From Chitinophagales bacterium (GTDB taxonomy: Bacteria > Bacteroidota > Bacteroidia > Chitinophagales > UBA2359): a stretch of DNA of 6,036 nt. Under the pieces are notes generated by a model that was given only the letters and a program-made list of their open reading frames with translations, searched no databases and had not been told where the DNA came from. Within the stretch, counting starts at the first letter, position 1; each line of letters begins with the position of its first letter. A program made the position numbers and the translations under genes. The stretch lies in assembly GCA_020631035.1 (NCBI GenBank), contig JAHDIA010000111.1, positions 1-6,036 of the forward strand, read 5' to 3'. Positions 1-6,036 of the stretch are shown here, one piece after another.

Positions 1-11
1 TAAAGATTTAA

Positions 12-51
12 AATTGAAGATTAGGGGACTCATAATTTTGAGTTTTCAATT
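12..51. terminator. Nested AT-rich hairpin, possible terminator of a gene to the left
   Basis: Two nested inverted repeats are visible. The outer arms are AATTGAA (12-18) and TTCAATT (45-51); the inner arms are ACTCA (28-32) and TGAGT (39-43), with TTTT at 43-46. The arrangement could end transcription of a gene lying left of the window, but there is no long T-run after the outer arm and no upstream reading frame is visible to confirm it. It may equally be the edge of the structured block that follows. Confidence 0.3.
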
Positions 52-72
52 ATTTTATTGTGCAACGCCATT

Positions 73-232
73 GGCATTGAGGCTACGTCTTGGTCAGATT
101 AGCCAACGCATGTTTTGGGCTGCGTCGTAGATTTCATCCGCCCGCTCCTCCTACGCTTCTCAATAGCCACATTAGTTTTGTTTAAAATTATCAATTATTT
201 CTGAATTAAGATTTAAACAGAAAAGACGTAGC
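73..232. repeat. GC-rich intergenic element with multiple inverted repeats (cloverleaf-like)
   Basis: This block stands out from the AT-rich flanks by base composition and is rich in pairing segments. A perfect 10-bp inverted repeat, GCTACGTCTT (82-91) and AAGACGTAGC (223-232), bounds it. Inside lie ACGCA/TGCGT (106-110/121-125), CGTAG/CTACG (126-130/151-155) and TTTTGTTTAAA/TTTAAACAGAA (176-186/212-222, one G-T pair), whose right arm directly abuts the outer stem. An alternative pairing joins 73-81 with 159-168 through one bulge. Together they could form a multibranched RNA or DNA structure. A stretch at 135-156 recurs, reverse-complemented and with a short gap, at the right end of the window, so this is probably one copy of a genomic repeat family. 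No protein-coding potential is evident. Whether it is a mobile miniature element, a REP-like sequence or an RNA cannot be decided here. Confidence 0.45.
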
Positions 233-350
233 ACCCAAACGAGCTAGTCTATGCCCGATGGAAACGGATACCCCACAGTAAGGGCAGTGCCTTGTGCCTG
301 CCCTAAACGAGGAGTAGAAGTGTACAGCGGGGAGTCCCCCACCCACGAAG
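231..350 (+). ncRNA. Structured intergenic block, possibly a Flavo-1-like RNA or repeat
   Basis: The stretch is GC-rich and folds readily. AGGGCAG (281-287) pairs perfectly with CTGCCCT (298-304) around a 10-nt loop. CCCG (254-257) can pair with CGGG (328-331), enclosing that hairpin. GGGG (329-332) can instead fold back on CCCC (336-339) or pair with CCCC (271-274), which suggests mutually exclusive states. The pattern CCCGATGGAAAC, then a variable hairpin, then ACAGCGGGG resembles from memory an abundant Bacteroidota intergenic element and possibly the Flavo-1 RNA family; this assignment is unverified. Strand is given as the sense in which that pattern reads. It lies about 60 nt upstream of the mltG promoter box, so a separate transcript is more likely than a leader of mltG. 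Confidence 0.35.
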
Positions 351-409
351 CCCAAAGCATTCCATACAAATTAACATTTGTACAATAAGTATAATTAAAA
401 ATCATTCCT

Positions 410-417
410 TATATTTG
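410..417 (+). promoter_or_regulatory. Candidate Bacteroidota -7 promoter box for mltG
   Basis: TATATTTG matches the Bacteroidota sigma-ABfr -7 consensus TAnnTTTG exactly. No TTTG -33 box is found at the usual 19-21 bp spacing; the nearest TTTG (377-380) lies 29 bp upstream, so the match is only half complete. If used, transcription would start near 424 and give a leader of about 100 nt before the mltG ATG. The sequence in between contains no obvious structure. Confidence 0.4.
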
Positions 418-524
418 CAATAATTCAACATTCTACCAGAGAGAAAACACACACCACACACTAAGCCATTCCGCTGTTGACCAGCTCACAATGATTCATT
501 TTTTGTATATACCGTTTTGAACTG

Positions 525-1562
525 ATGAGGAAGAACATCTTTAAATGGCTGATAATCATTTTTTTGCTACTTGCAATAATTGGCGGGGGAGTCGCTTGGT
601 ACTTTTACAATATGATTTATGGTCCTGCCGTTTCGGGCAAACAGGATCAATATACCCTATTTATTCCCAGCAATGCTGACTTTGATCAAGTGATGGATTC
701 TTTGACCCATCACAAGATTATCAAAAATGAGCAGGCTTTGCGTTGGGTTGCCCAAAGGATGAGCTATCCTGACAACATCAAAAGTGGCAAATACACTATT
801 GATGCGGGGATGAACAATCGGGAATTGATAGGAAAATTGCGTTTGGGTAAACAAGAAGCGGTTAAAGTTGTTGTAAATTCTTATAGGGATTTTACAAAGA
901 TGGCAGGAGCGGTGGGTCGAAACTTAGAAGCCGATTCTAGCAAACTGCTTCAGTTGTTGAATGACCCAACTTATTTGAAAAGCATTGCCTATGAAACACA
1001 CACTGTTAGCAGTTTGTTCTTGGCAGATACCTACCAGTTTAACTGGAATACGAATGAAGAACAGTTTGTCGAGCGTATGCAAAAAGAATACAAAAAGTTC
1101 TGGAACGACGAACGAAGAAAAAAAGCAGCAGATTTAAATCTGTCTATACTGGAAGTAAATACACTAGCCTCGATTGTAGAAGAAGAAGCGTACCACAAGG
1201 AAGAAATGCCTAAAATTGCACAAGTGTACCTCAATCGTTTGCAAAAAGGTATGTTGTTGCAAGCCGATCCTACAGTTAAATATGCTGTGGGAGATTTTAC
1301 CATTAAGCGGGTTTTGAACAAGCATTTGGAAACCGACTCTCCTTACAATACCTATTTGTATGCGGGTCTCCCCCCTGGTCCCATTTGTTTGCCTTCAAAA
1401 AATGCGATTGAGGCAGTCCTCAATCCTGTCGAGCATAACTATTTGTATTTTTGTGCCAAAGATGATTTTTCAATGTATCATGCTTTTGCTCATAATTTAA
1501 AACAACATTTGATCAATGCTCGCCGCTATCAAAATGCTTTGAATAGAAAAAGAATTTTTTAA
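525..1562 (+). CDS. mltG: Endolytic murein transglycosylase MltG (YceG-like)
   Basis: This 345-residue protein belongs to the MltG/YceG family, inner-membrane lytic transglycosylases that cut nascent glycan strands internally and are thought to set glycan chain length. A single N-terminal membrane anchor spans about residues 7-29, preceded by basic residues, so the rest faces the periplasm. Residues about 40-110 correspond to the LysM-like part. The catalytic half carries the family hallmarks: ASIVEEEA (215-222, the catalytic glutamate expected among E219-E221), YLNRL (235-239), LQADPTVKYA (245-254) and YNTYLYAGLPPGPI (274-287). Length is typical and all key motifs are present, so it should be active. 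The ATG at 525 is chosen because it starts directly before the basic residues and membrane helix; no Shine-Dalgarno sequence precedes it, as usual in this phylum. It appears to be a single-gene unit with structured DNA upstream and a weak hairpin downstream. The family assignment is firm; the in vivo role is taken from E. coli. Confidence 0.95.
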   Translation: MRKNIFKWLIIIFLLLAIIGGGVAWYFYNMIYGPAVSGKQDQYTLFIPSNADFDQVMDSLTHHKIIKNEQALRWVAQRMSYPDNIKSGKYTIDAGMNNRELIGKLRLGKQEAVKVVVNSYRDFTKMAGAVGRNLEADSSKLLQLLNDPTYLKSIAYETHTVSSLFLADTYQFNWNTNEEQFVERMQKEYKKFWNDERRKKAADLNLSILEVNTLASIVEEEAYHKEEMPKIAQVYLNRLQKGMLLQADPTVKYAVGDFTIKRVLNKHLETDSPYNTYLYAGLPPGPICLPSKNAIEAVLNPVEHNYLYFCAKDDFSMYHAFAHNLKQHLINARRYQNALNRKRIF

Positions 1563-1565
1563 AAT

Positions 1566-1603
1566 AAATAAGCTGTTGTTATTTAAATTTTTCAGGCTTA
1601 TTT
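1566..1603 (+). terminator. Weak AT-rich hairpin after mltG
   Basis: Four bases past the mltG stop, AAATAAGC (1566-1573) pairs perfectly with GCTTATTT (1596-1603), and TG/CA can extend the stem through a one-base bulge. The loop is long and AU-rich and the trailing T-run is mostly inside the stem, so termination would be weak. Its position just after the stop codon is the main support. Confidence 0.4.
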
Positions 1604-1850
1604 TAAATTCAAAACATTTTATATATATTTCTCCCACAATTACTGCTACTAATTTCATTTAAACCTTTCAATATTTACAGGGCTTTAAATGTGCATTTAC
1701 ACCTTCAAAAATTATATTTAAAAAAACTTTTGATTTATTGCATTTTCAAAATGATTTAAAATATAATAAATATGTAAAACATTTAGCACAAGCTGTTTTT
1801 TGTCCGTTTTTTTACTAAAAAAAACATTTTTTTTTTGTTACTTGCATTCA
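1604..1850 (+). other. AT-rich intergenic region with homopolymer tracts before the first Omp28-like gene
   Basis: No gene, RNA gene or strong consensus promoter is visible. AACTTTTG at 1725-1732 is one base away from TAnnTTTG but lacks a -33 partner. A TATAAT-like sequence lies at 1762-1767. The region ends in A8 (1817-1824), C at 1825, A at 1826 and T10 (1827-1836), just 14 nt before the ATG at 1851. The reading frame stays open back to a TTG at 1800, but the residues this would add are low-complexity products of these tracts and would bury the signal peptide. Confidence 0.5.
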
Positions 1851-3758
1851 ATGAAAAAAACCGTACAGCTCCTGACTTTGCTCCCTTTCTTGTTTGGGAT
1901 GCTCGCTTTGCCTATCTTGGCAGAGGATGTTGCTGTATATGATATTTTTGTTAGCGACTTTTTACCACCTGGTGATTATCCTGTTAAAGTTTGGATTTAC
2001 AATGATGGTTCTAGTAATATAAATGATGTAAAATTATCGTGGCGTATCAATGGTGGAAACATTCAAGAAGAATGGATAGAAGAAGTCAATTTAAGTGCAA
2101 GCAGCACTCCATTGATTGTGCCTATTGTTTCGACTCAAACATTTACCGTTGATTCCGAACAAACAATACACACTTTGGAAGTCTGGGTAGATGAACCAGA
2201 CCAAACTCCTGACGAAGATCCATCGAACAATTATGTTGGTCACAACATTACCCAATTGCAACAAAGTACCGATACTCATATATTGTTGGAAACCTATATG
2301 GGTAATTGGTGTCCTTACTGCCCTGATGGAGAGGCGACTGCACAAGCAATATTGGCAAGCCATCCCAATAAAGTCATTCATGCTGCTTTGCATCAAGGCG
2401 ACGCCATGGAAGTAGAAAGTTTGACAGACGAATTGGACAATGTATTTGATGTAGGTGTTCCCAATGCCATTATCAATCGGCATTTGTTTCCACCTGACTA
2501 TATTGGTCAAAGCCAAGATGATTTGAGTTATGATAGAGCGACTTGGCAAGAAAGAGTTGAACATTTATTAGATATGTATGCTCCTATCAGTTTGAGTTGT
2601 AGCAACAGTTTTGATTCGGTCAGTAGAAATTTAAGCATTGACATAACAGCAACAGCTTTGGCAGACTTAAATGGGGATTATAGAATCAATTGTTATCTTA
2701 TTGAGCATCCTGTTGTGGGAGCAGGTTCGGATTATGACCAATCCAACTTTTATTCATACAATGAAAATTATCCAGATCATCCCTATTACGACGCACCCAA
2801 TCCGATTGTTGGTTATGAGCATAGCCGTGTGGTGAGAGCTATGTTGGGTGGAGCTTGGGGCATCAATGGAGTTATTCCCACTAGTGTAAATGCCAATCAG
2901 CCCCATAGCACCCAATTCAATTATGTAGTACCAAACGAGTTTAACATAAATGCACTATCTCTAATTGCCATTGTTCAAGGATACGACGAAAATCCTCTAG
3001 ACAGAGGTATAGTCAATTCCTTGACTTGCCCTATAGGTGCTAGCAATGCCTTGACTATTTACGACCATAGTGTCCCTGAATTTACACTTTCCTTTAATGG
3101 CAAAGTCTTATTAGAGGGTTCTTATGTTGGGAATGGTCAAATGTCGGCTAATTTACAAGATTTGATTCCGACACAACAAACTTATACAAATGCACCGTAT
3201 AACCATACTGGAAATGAAAGCGTTTTAGATATTCCCTCCAATATGGTAGATTGGGTTTTGCTTGAAGCTCGAAGCGGTACTCCTAACGAAAACAACATCC
3301 CAAGCACTACTACCATTGAAGTCCAGGCTGCTATTTTATTAAGCAATGGCAGCATTGTTAACCCCAATGATCAAGGCGGAGTTGTATTTAGAAATCTCCT
3401 AGCGGGACAATCTTATTATTTTGTTGTGAGACATAGGAATCATTTGGATGTTTTGTCGGCCACAGCCATAATAGCCAGTGAGAGTGTGGTGTATGATTTT
3501 ACCATTGCTACAACACAGGCATATGGTATAGAACAACAAAAACAGTCGGGTGATGGCTATGCTTTGATGTATGCAGGGGACTACAATCAAGATGGTGTAA
3601 TTCAAAACACTGATTTTGATTTGTGGAAGGAAGCACCTGCCATCAATCAAGTCTTTGCCAACACTGATGGCAACCTTGACGGACTGGTTCAACTGACTGA
3701 TTATGACAGATGGTTTACCAACAAATCAAAATTGGGAATAAATGAGATAAGGTTTTAA
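1851..3758 (+). CDS. Omp28-like exported protein with intact CxxC and dockerin-like C-terminus
   Basis: This 635-residue secreted or surface protein is of the Omp28-related type in Bacteroidota. Starting at ATG 1851 it opens with a clear signal peptide (two Lys, hydrophobic core, likely cleavage after ILA, residue 24), which is why this start is preferred to the upstream TTG. Domains in order: a CARDB-like beta sandwich (about 25-130, with LSWRINGG and a DPSNNY end); an Omp28/thioredoxin-like region (about 140-395) with LLETYMGNWCPYCPDGE, where C154 and C157 form a CxxC motif; a beta-rich C-terminal module (about 410-560, with NMVDWVLLEARSGTPN and VRHRNHLDVL at 526-535); and two dockerin-like calcium loops (ligands D577, N579, D581, D588 and D606, N608, D610, D617). 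Further cysteines C281 and C393 are conserved in the paralog downstream and could pair. The CxxC suggests disulfide exchange or redox-dependent binding, but this is inference; Omp28 of Porphyromonas has been described as a surface antigen/adhesin. No type IX sorting domain was recognised. Confidence 0.85.
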   Translation: MKKTVQLLTLLPFLFGMLALPILAEDVAVYDIFVSDFLPPGDYPVKVWIYNDGSSNINDVKLSWRINGGNIQEEWIEEVNLSASSTPLIVPIVSTQTFTVDSEQTIHTLEVWVDEPDQTPDEDPSNNYVGHNITQLQQSTDTHILLETYMGNWCPYCPDGEATAQAILASHPNKVIHAALHQGDAMEVESLTDELDNVFDVGVPNAIINRHLFPPDYIGQSQDDLSYDRATWQERVEHLLDMYAPISLSCSNSFDSVSRNLSIDITATALADLNGDYRINCYLIEHPVVGAGSDYDQSNFYSYNENYPDHPYYDAPNPIVGYEHSRVVRAMLGGAWGINGVIPTSVNANQPHSTQFNYVVPNEFNINALSLIAIVQGYDENPLDRGIVNSLTCPIGASNALTIYDHSVPEFTLSFNGKVLLEGSYVGNGQMSANLQDLIPTQQTYTNAPYNHTGNESVLDIPSNMVDWVLLEARSGTPNENNIPSTTTIEVQAAILLSNGSIVNPNDQGGVVFRNLLAGQSYYFVVRHRNHLDVLSATAIIASESVVYDFTIATTQAYGIEQQKQSGDGYALMYAGDYNQDGVIQNTDFDLWKEAPAINQVFANTDGNLDGLVQLTDYDRWFTNKSKLGINEIRF

Positions 3759-3770
3759 TGTATTCATTTC

Positions 3771-3849
3771 ACTAACGTTAAAAATAAATTATTATATTGC
3801 ATCCATAAAAATATACTAGCGTTTAAAATTTATTATTATATTGTATCAA
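3771..3849. repeat. Imperfect 35-bp direct repeat, 44-bp period
   Basis: Copy one (3771-3805) and copy two (3815-3849) agree at 29 of 35 positions, starting ACTA and ending around TATTATATTG. The spacing from start to start is 44 bp. Both contain TATATTG (3793-3799 and 3837-3843), a partial match to a -7 box, but without a -33 partner at the right distance. They lie between the two paralogs, upstream of the better promoter at 3874-3904, so binding sites for a regulator or relics of duplication are both possible. Confidence 0.55.
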
Positions 3850-3873
3850 TGAACAAAGCTTTTTATTATCTAA

Positions 3874-3904
3874 TTTATTTTATGATTTAATTTACTTAAT
3901 TTTG
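3874..3904 (+). promoter_or_regulatory. Bacteroidota-type promoter for the second Omp28-like gene
   Basis: TAATTTTG (3897-3904) is an exact match to the TAnnTTTG -7 consensus. TTTA at 3874-3877, three of four bases of the TTTG -33 box, sits 19 bp upstream, the expected spacing. Transcription would begin near 3910 and leave a leader of only about 25 nt before the ATG at 3934. This gives the second paralog its own promoter instead of relying on read-through. Confidence 0.5.
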
Positions 3905-3933
3905 TGTTTAATAATTAACAATTTATTGCGCCC

Positions 3934-5868
3934 ATGGAAAATTTAAAAATCTCGCTCGTACTGCTGGCGGCATTTACATTTTTTGCCAGCTCCCTAACAA
4001 TGAATGCACAATACGGGTCTGATCTTGAAGCGTATCAAGTTCTACTAGGAGAATACTATCCTGAAGGCCAATTTCCATTAACTATTTATTTCAAAAACAA
4101 TGGTCCTGGCTCTGTCCAATCCATGAAAATTTCCTGGAGTATAAACGGAGGTCCAGTACAAGAAAGGGTTGTTGAGGAAATTGGAGCAGTTGCTTCAAGT
4201 TCCTACATTCAAAGCTTGACCATTGAGGATGGATTTACTATTGAAGGTTCCGCTACCAATCAGACACTTCAAGTTTGGATGTCTGAGCCAGATGGCGAAA
4301 TCGATCCCAACTCTAACAACAACTATTTCACACACAACATTCAAAAGTTGGATGCTGCGTGTGAAAAAGTAATCTTACTCGAATCTCATATGGGAGTTGA
4401 CAATAGTTTTGGTCCTGATGTAGAGTTACAATTGGATAGCTTGCTCAATGAGCATAGTGATAGAATCATTGTAGCTTCTCTACATACTTTTGATGATATG
4501 GAAATTGATCTTAATCACGAAATCATTGTCAGTCAATCTACTGGTTTTGATATGTATTACTCTGAAGGTTTGATTGATCGTTTCTTGTATCCAGCATCCT
4601 ATATTGGCGAAAACAACAAACCCAATCAAGACAGAGAAGATTGGGACGAACTACTGGCATTGAGATGGAACAACTTTTACAGTCCTGTTCACCTCTCAAC
4701 CAGCAACACTTACAACTACTCAACAAGAGAATTGGTTGTCGACATTGATGCTCAAATCTTGGCTAACTTGACAGGAGATTATCGCTTTAACTGCTACATA
4801 TTGGAAGATCCTGTTACGGGTCCAGGTGTCGGTTTTGCTCAAATCAATCGTTACAGTTATGAGGGACCTGCTTCGGGTGGTCCTGACCATCCTTACTATC
4901 CCTATCCTTCTCTCATTGAAGGTTTTGAACACCGCAATGTAGTTAGAGATATGTTGGGAGGTGCTTGGGGGACTTCAGGTTCTTTGCCTTACTCTATGAA
5001 TGCAGGACAAACCTATAGCCACCAATTTACTTACACTCTACCTGACCACATCGACCCAAATCAAGCCAAATTGGTTATTTTGATGCAAGAGTATGATGCC
5101 AATCAGTACTTGAGACCTATTCTCAATTCTGTTGCTTGTAACTTAAATACTTCTAATCAAAATGATTGGATTGATGGCAATTCGTCTCAACCTTTTGTGG
5201 CTAGTTTTAGTGGTAAGATTTACTTAGAAGGTGCCTACACTGGCAATGGTCAGATGGAAACATCGCTTACGGCTACAATGCCTTATTACCAACCATATAA
5301 TGTTTATCCTTATTACTACTATGGTTCGGAGTCTTTGAGTTCGATTCCTTATAATATGGTTGACTGGGTATTGGTTGAGGCAAGAAGTGGAACACCAAAC
5401 CTCAACAATAGAAATACGACTACTGTTGAAACACAGGCTGCTGTCTTGTTAAGTGATGGTAGCATTGTCAGTCCTAATGGACAATCGGCTGTTGCCTTCT
5501 ACAATTTACAAGAAAATCAACAGTATCACTTTGCTGTCCGTCATAGAAACCACTTGGATGTCTTGACTGGTTCTTCTGTTGTTGCTTATTCAAACTTTTC
5601 ATATGATTTTACAACTGATGTAAACAAGGCATTTGGTTCTGAGCAATTGAAGCCTTCTTATGATGGCAAGTATATGATGTTTGCTGGCGACTTCAATCAA
5701 GATGGAACCATTCAGGTAACCGACATTGATATGTGGAAAGCGGCTCCTGCAGCTCTTAATGTCTACAGTAATACTGATGGTAGTATGGACGGTAGTGTTC
5801 AGTTGAATGATTACGATATTTGGTTCCCTAACAAAGCAAAGTTGGGTACGGCCGAAATCAATTACTAG
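3934..5868 (+). CDS. Omp28-like exported paralog lacking the CxxC cysteines
   Basis: This 644-residue protein is colinear with the preceding gene product from signal peptide to last residue. The signal peptide (likely cut after MNA, residue 25) is followed by the CARDB-like domain (about 26-135, with ISWSINGG), the Omp28/thioredoxin-like region (about 145-405), the beta-rich module (about 420-570, with NMVDWVLVEARSGTPN and VRHRNHLDVL at 535-544) and two dockerin-like loops starting at D586 and D615. In the redox loop, ESHMGVDNSFGPDV replaces ETYMGNWCPYCPDG, so the two cysteines become N157 and G160 and the tryptophan D156. Cysteines C287 and C402 remain, matching C281 and C393 of the paralog. 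A tyrosine-rich stretch at 450-463 (8 Tyr in 14) is peculiar to this copy. It should be exported and calcium-binding but cannot do CxxC chemistry; a structural or ligand-binding role is inferred. The ATG at 3934 begins the signal peptide; there is no Shine-Dalgarno sequence. It has its own promoter and a strong terminator. Confidence 0.85.
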   Translation: MENLKISLVLLAAFTFFASSLTMNAQYGSDLEAYQVLLGEYYPEGQFPLTIYFKNNGPGSVQSMKISWSINGGPVQERVVEEIGAVASSSYIQSLTIEDGFTIEGSATNQTLQVWMSEPDGEIDPNSNNNYFTHNIQKLDAACEKVILLESHMGVDNSFGPDVELQLDSLLNEHSDRIIVASLHTFDDMEIDLNHEIIVSQSTGFDMYYSEGLIDRFLYPASYIGENNKPNQDREDWDELLALRWNNFYSPVHLSTSNTYNYSTRELVVDIDAQILANLTGDYRFNCYILEDPVTGPGVGFAQINRYSYEGPASGGPDHPYYPYPSLIEGFEHRNVVRDMLGGAWGTSGSLPYSMNAGQTYSHQFTYTLPDHIDPNQAKLVILMQEYDANQYLRPILNSVACNLNTSNQNDWIDGNSSQPFVASFSGKIYLEGAYTGNGQMETSLTATMPYYQPYNVYPYYYYGSESLSSIPYNMVDWVLVEARSGTPNLNNRNTTTVETQAAVLLSDGSIVSPNGQSAVAFYNLQENQQYHFAVRHRNHLDVLTGSSVVAYSNFSYDFTTDVNKAFGSEQLKPSYDGKYMMFAGDFNQDGTIQVTDIDMWKAAPAALNVYSNTDGSMDGSVQLNDYDIWFPNKAKLGTAEINY

Positions 5869-5902
5869 GAAATTCTATACTTATATACACTTATACTAGA
5901 TT

Positions 5903-5938
5903 GGGTGCATGCTTCTTTTGGGGCTGCACCCTTTTTTT
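5903..5938 (+). terminator. Rho-independent terminator after the second paralog
   Basis: GGGTGCA (5903-5909) pairs perfectly with TGCACCC (5925-5931), followed at once by seven T (5932-5938). The stem can be extended inward past a bulged T by GC/GC pairs. It lies 34 nt after the stop codon and is the clearest terminator in the window. Confidence 0.85.
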
Positions 5939-5976
5939 ATTTAGGCTTTAAGTTGCAAACTTAAATCTACAAGTGA

Positions 5977-6036
5977 GGCGTAAGCGGGTGGATGCATGAA
6001 GCGACGAAGGACAAAGAGTTGCGATGTCTACGCCCG
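5977..6036. repeat. GC-rich intergenic element cut by the window edge, related to the left-edge block
   Basis: Base composition shifts abruptly to GC-rich. GCGTA (5978-5982) followed by AGCGGGTGGATG (5983-5994) matches the reverse complement of 135-156, with one mismatch in the 12-mer and a 5-nt gap between the two parts. GGCGTA (5977-5982) and TACGCC (6029-6034) form a terminal inverted repeat. No reading frame is supported. It is probably a second, diverged copy of the repeat family, in inverse orientation, and may continue beyond the window. Confidence 0.45.

Noticed and set aside
3..217. Short direct repeats AAGATTTAAA (3-12, 208-217) and TCAATTATTT (46-55, 191-200)
   Set aside because: They are 10-bp AT-only or nearly AT-only words in AT-rich DNA and occur in swapped order, so chance is a sufficient explanation.
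491..524. ATG at 491 as the start of a leader gene or of mltG
   Set aside because: It is not in the mltG frame and gives no peptide with recognisable features; the ATG at 525 fits the membrane anchor.
1800..1850. Upstream TTG start extending the first Omp28-like gene by 17 codons
   Set aside because: The added residues come from A/T homopolymers and would push the signal peptide inward; ATG 1851 begins a textbook signal peptide.
2091..2564. Open frame of 157 codons on the minus strand
   Set aside because: It lies wholly inside the first Omp28-like gene, has no recognisable domain, and is a shadow of the coding frame; the same holds for the other antisense frames in the three genes.
3793..3843. 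TATATTG in each direct repeat as tandem promoters
   Set aside because: Neither copy matches TAnnTTTG in full nor has a TTTG box 19-21 bp upstream; the site at 3897-3904 is much better.

Overview
The window reads as chromosomal DNA of a member of the Bacteroidota, probably of the Saprospiria type (inferred). Support comes from the AT-rich intergenic DNA, the lack of Shine-Dalgarno sequences before the starts, -7 boxes of the TAnnTTTG kind, and two exported proteins with an architecture familiar from that phylum: CARDB-like domain, Omp28/thioredoxin-like domain, C-terminal beta-rich module and dockerin-like calcium loops. The species cannot be fixed from the sequence.

Layout. Positions 1-524 hold no convincing gene. 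They contain a terminator-like nested hairpin at the left edge, a 160-bp GC-rich block with many inverted repeats (about 73-232), a second structured block that resembles a repeated Bacteroidota intergenic RNA (about 231-350), and a -7 promoter box at 410-417. Next is mltG (525-1562), the endolytic murein transglycosylase, followed by a weak AT-rich hairpin and about 250 bp of AT-rich DNA ending in long A and T homopolymers. Two paralogous exported proteins follow in tandem on the same strand (1851-3758 and 3934-5868). The 175-bp gap between them carries a 35-bp imperfect direct repeat and a good Bacteroidota-type promoter. A clear rho-independent terminator at 5903-5938 closes the second paralog. 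The last 60 bp begin another GC-rich element related, in inverse orientation, to the block at the left edge.

How the genes relate. MltG is a housekeeping cell-wall enzyme in the inner membrane and has no evident link to the other two genes. The paralogs are colinear along their whole length and share many motifs, but only the first keeps a CxxC thioredoxin-type active site (WCPYC, C154/C157). In the second, both cysteines are replaced (N157, G160) while the surrounding fold and all other modules persist. This active/inactive pair, each copy with its own regulatory region, is the main point of interest. No defence system, mobile element with a transposase, CRISPR array, tRNA or rRNA was seen.
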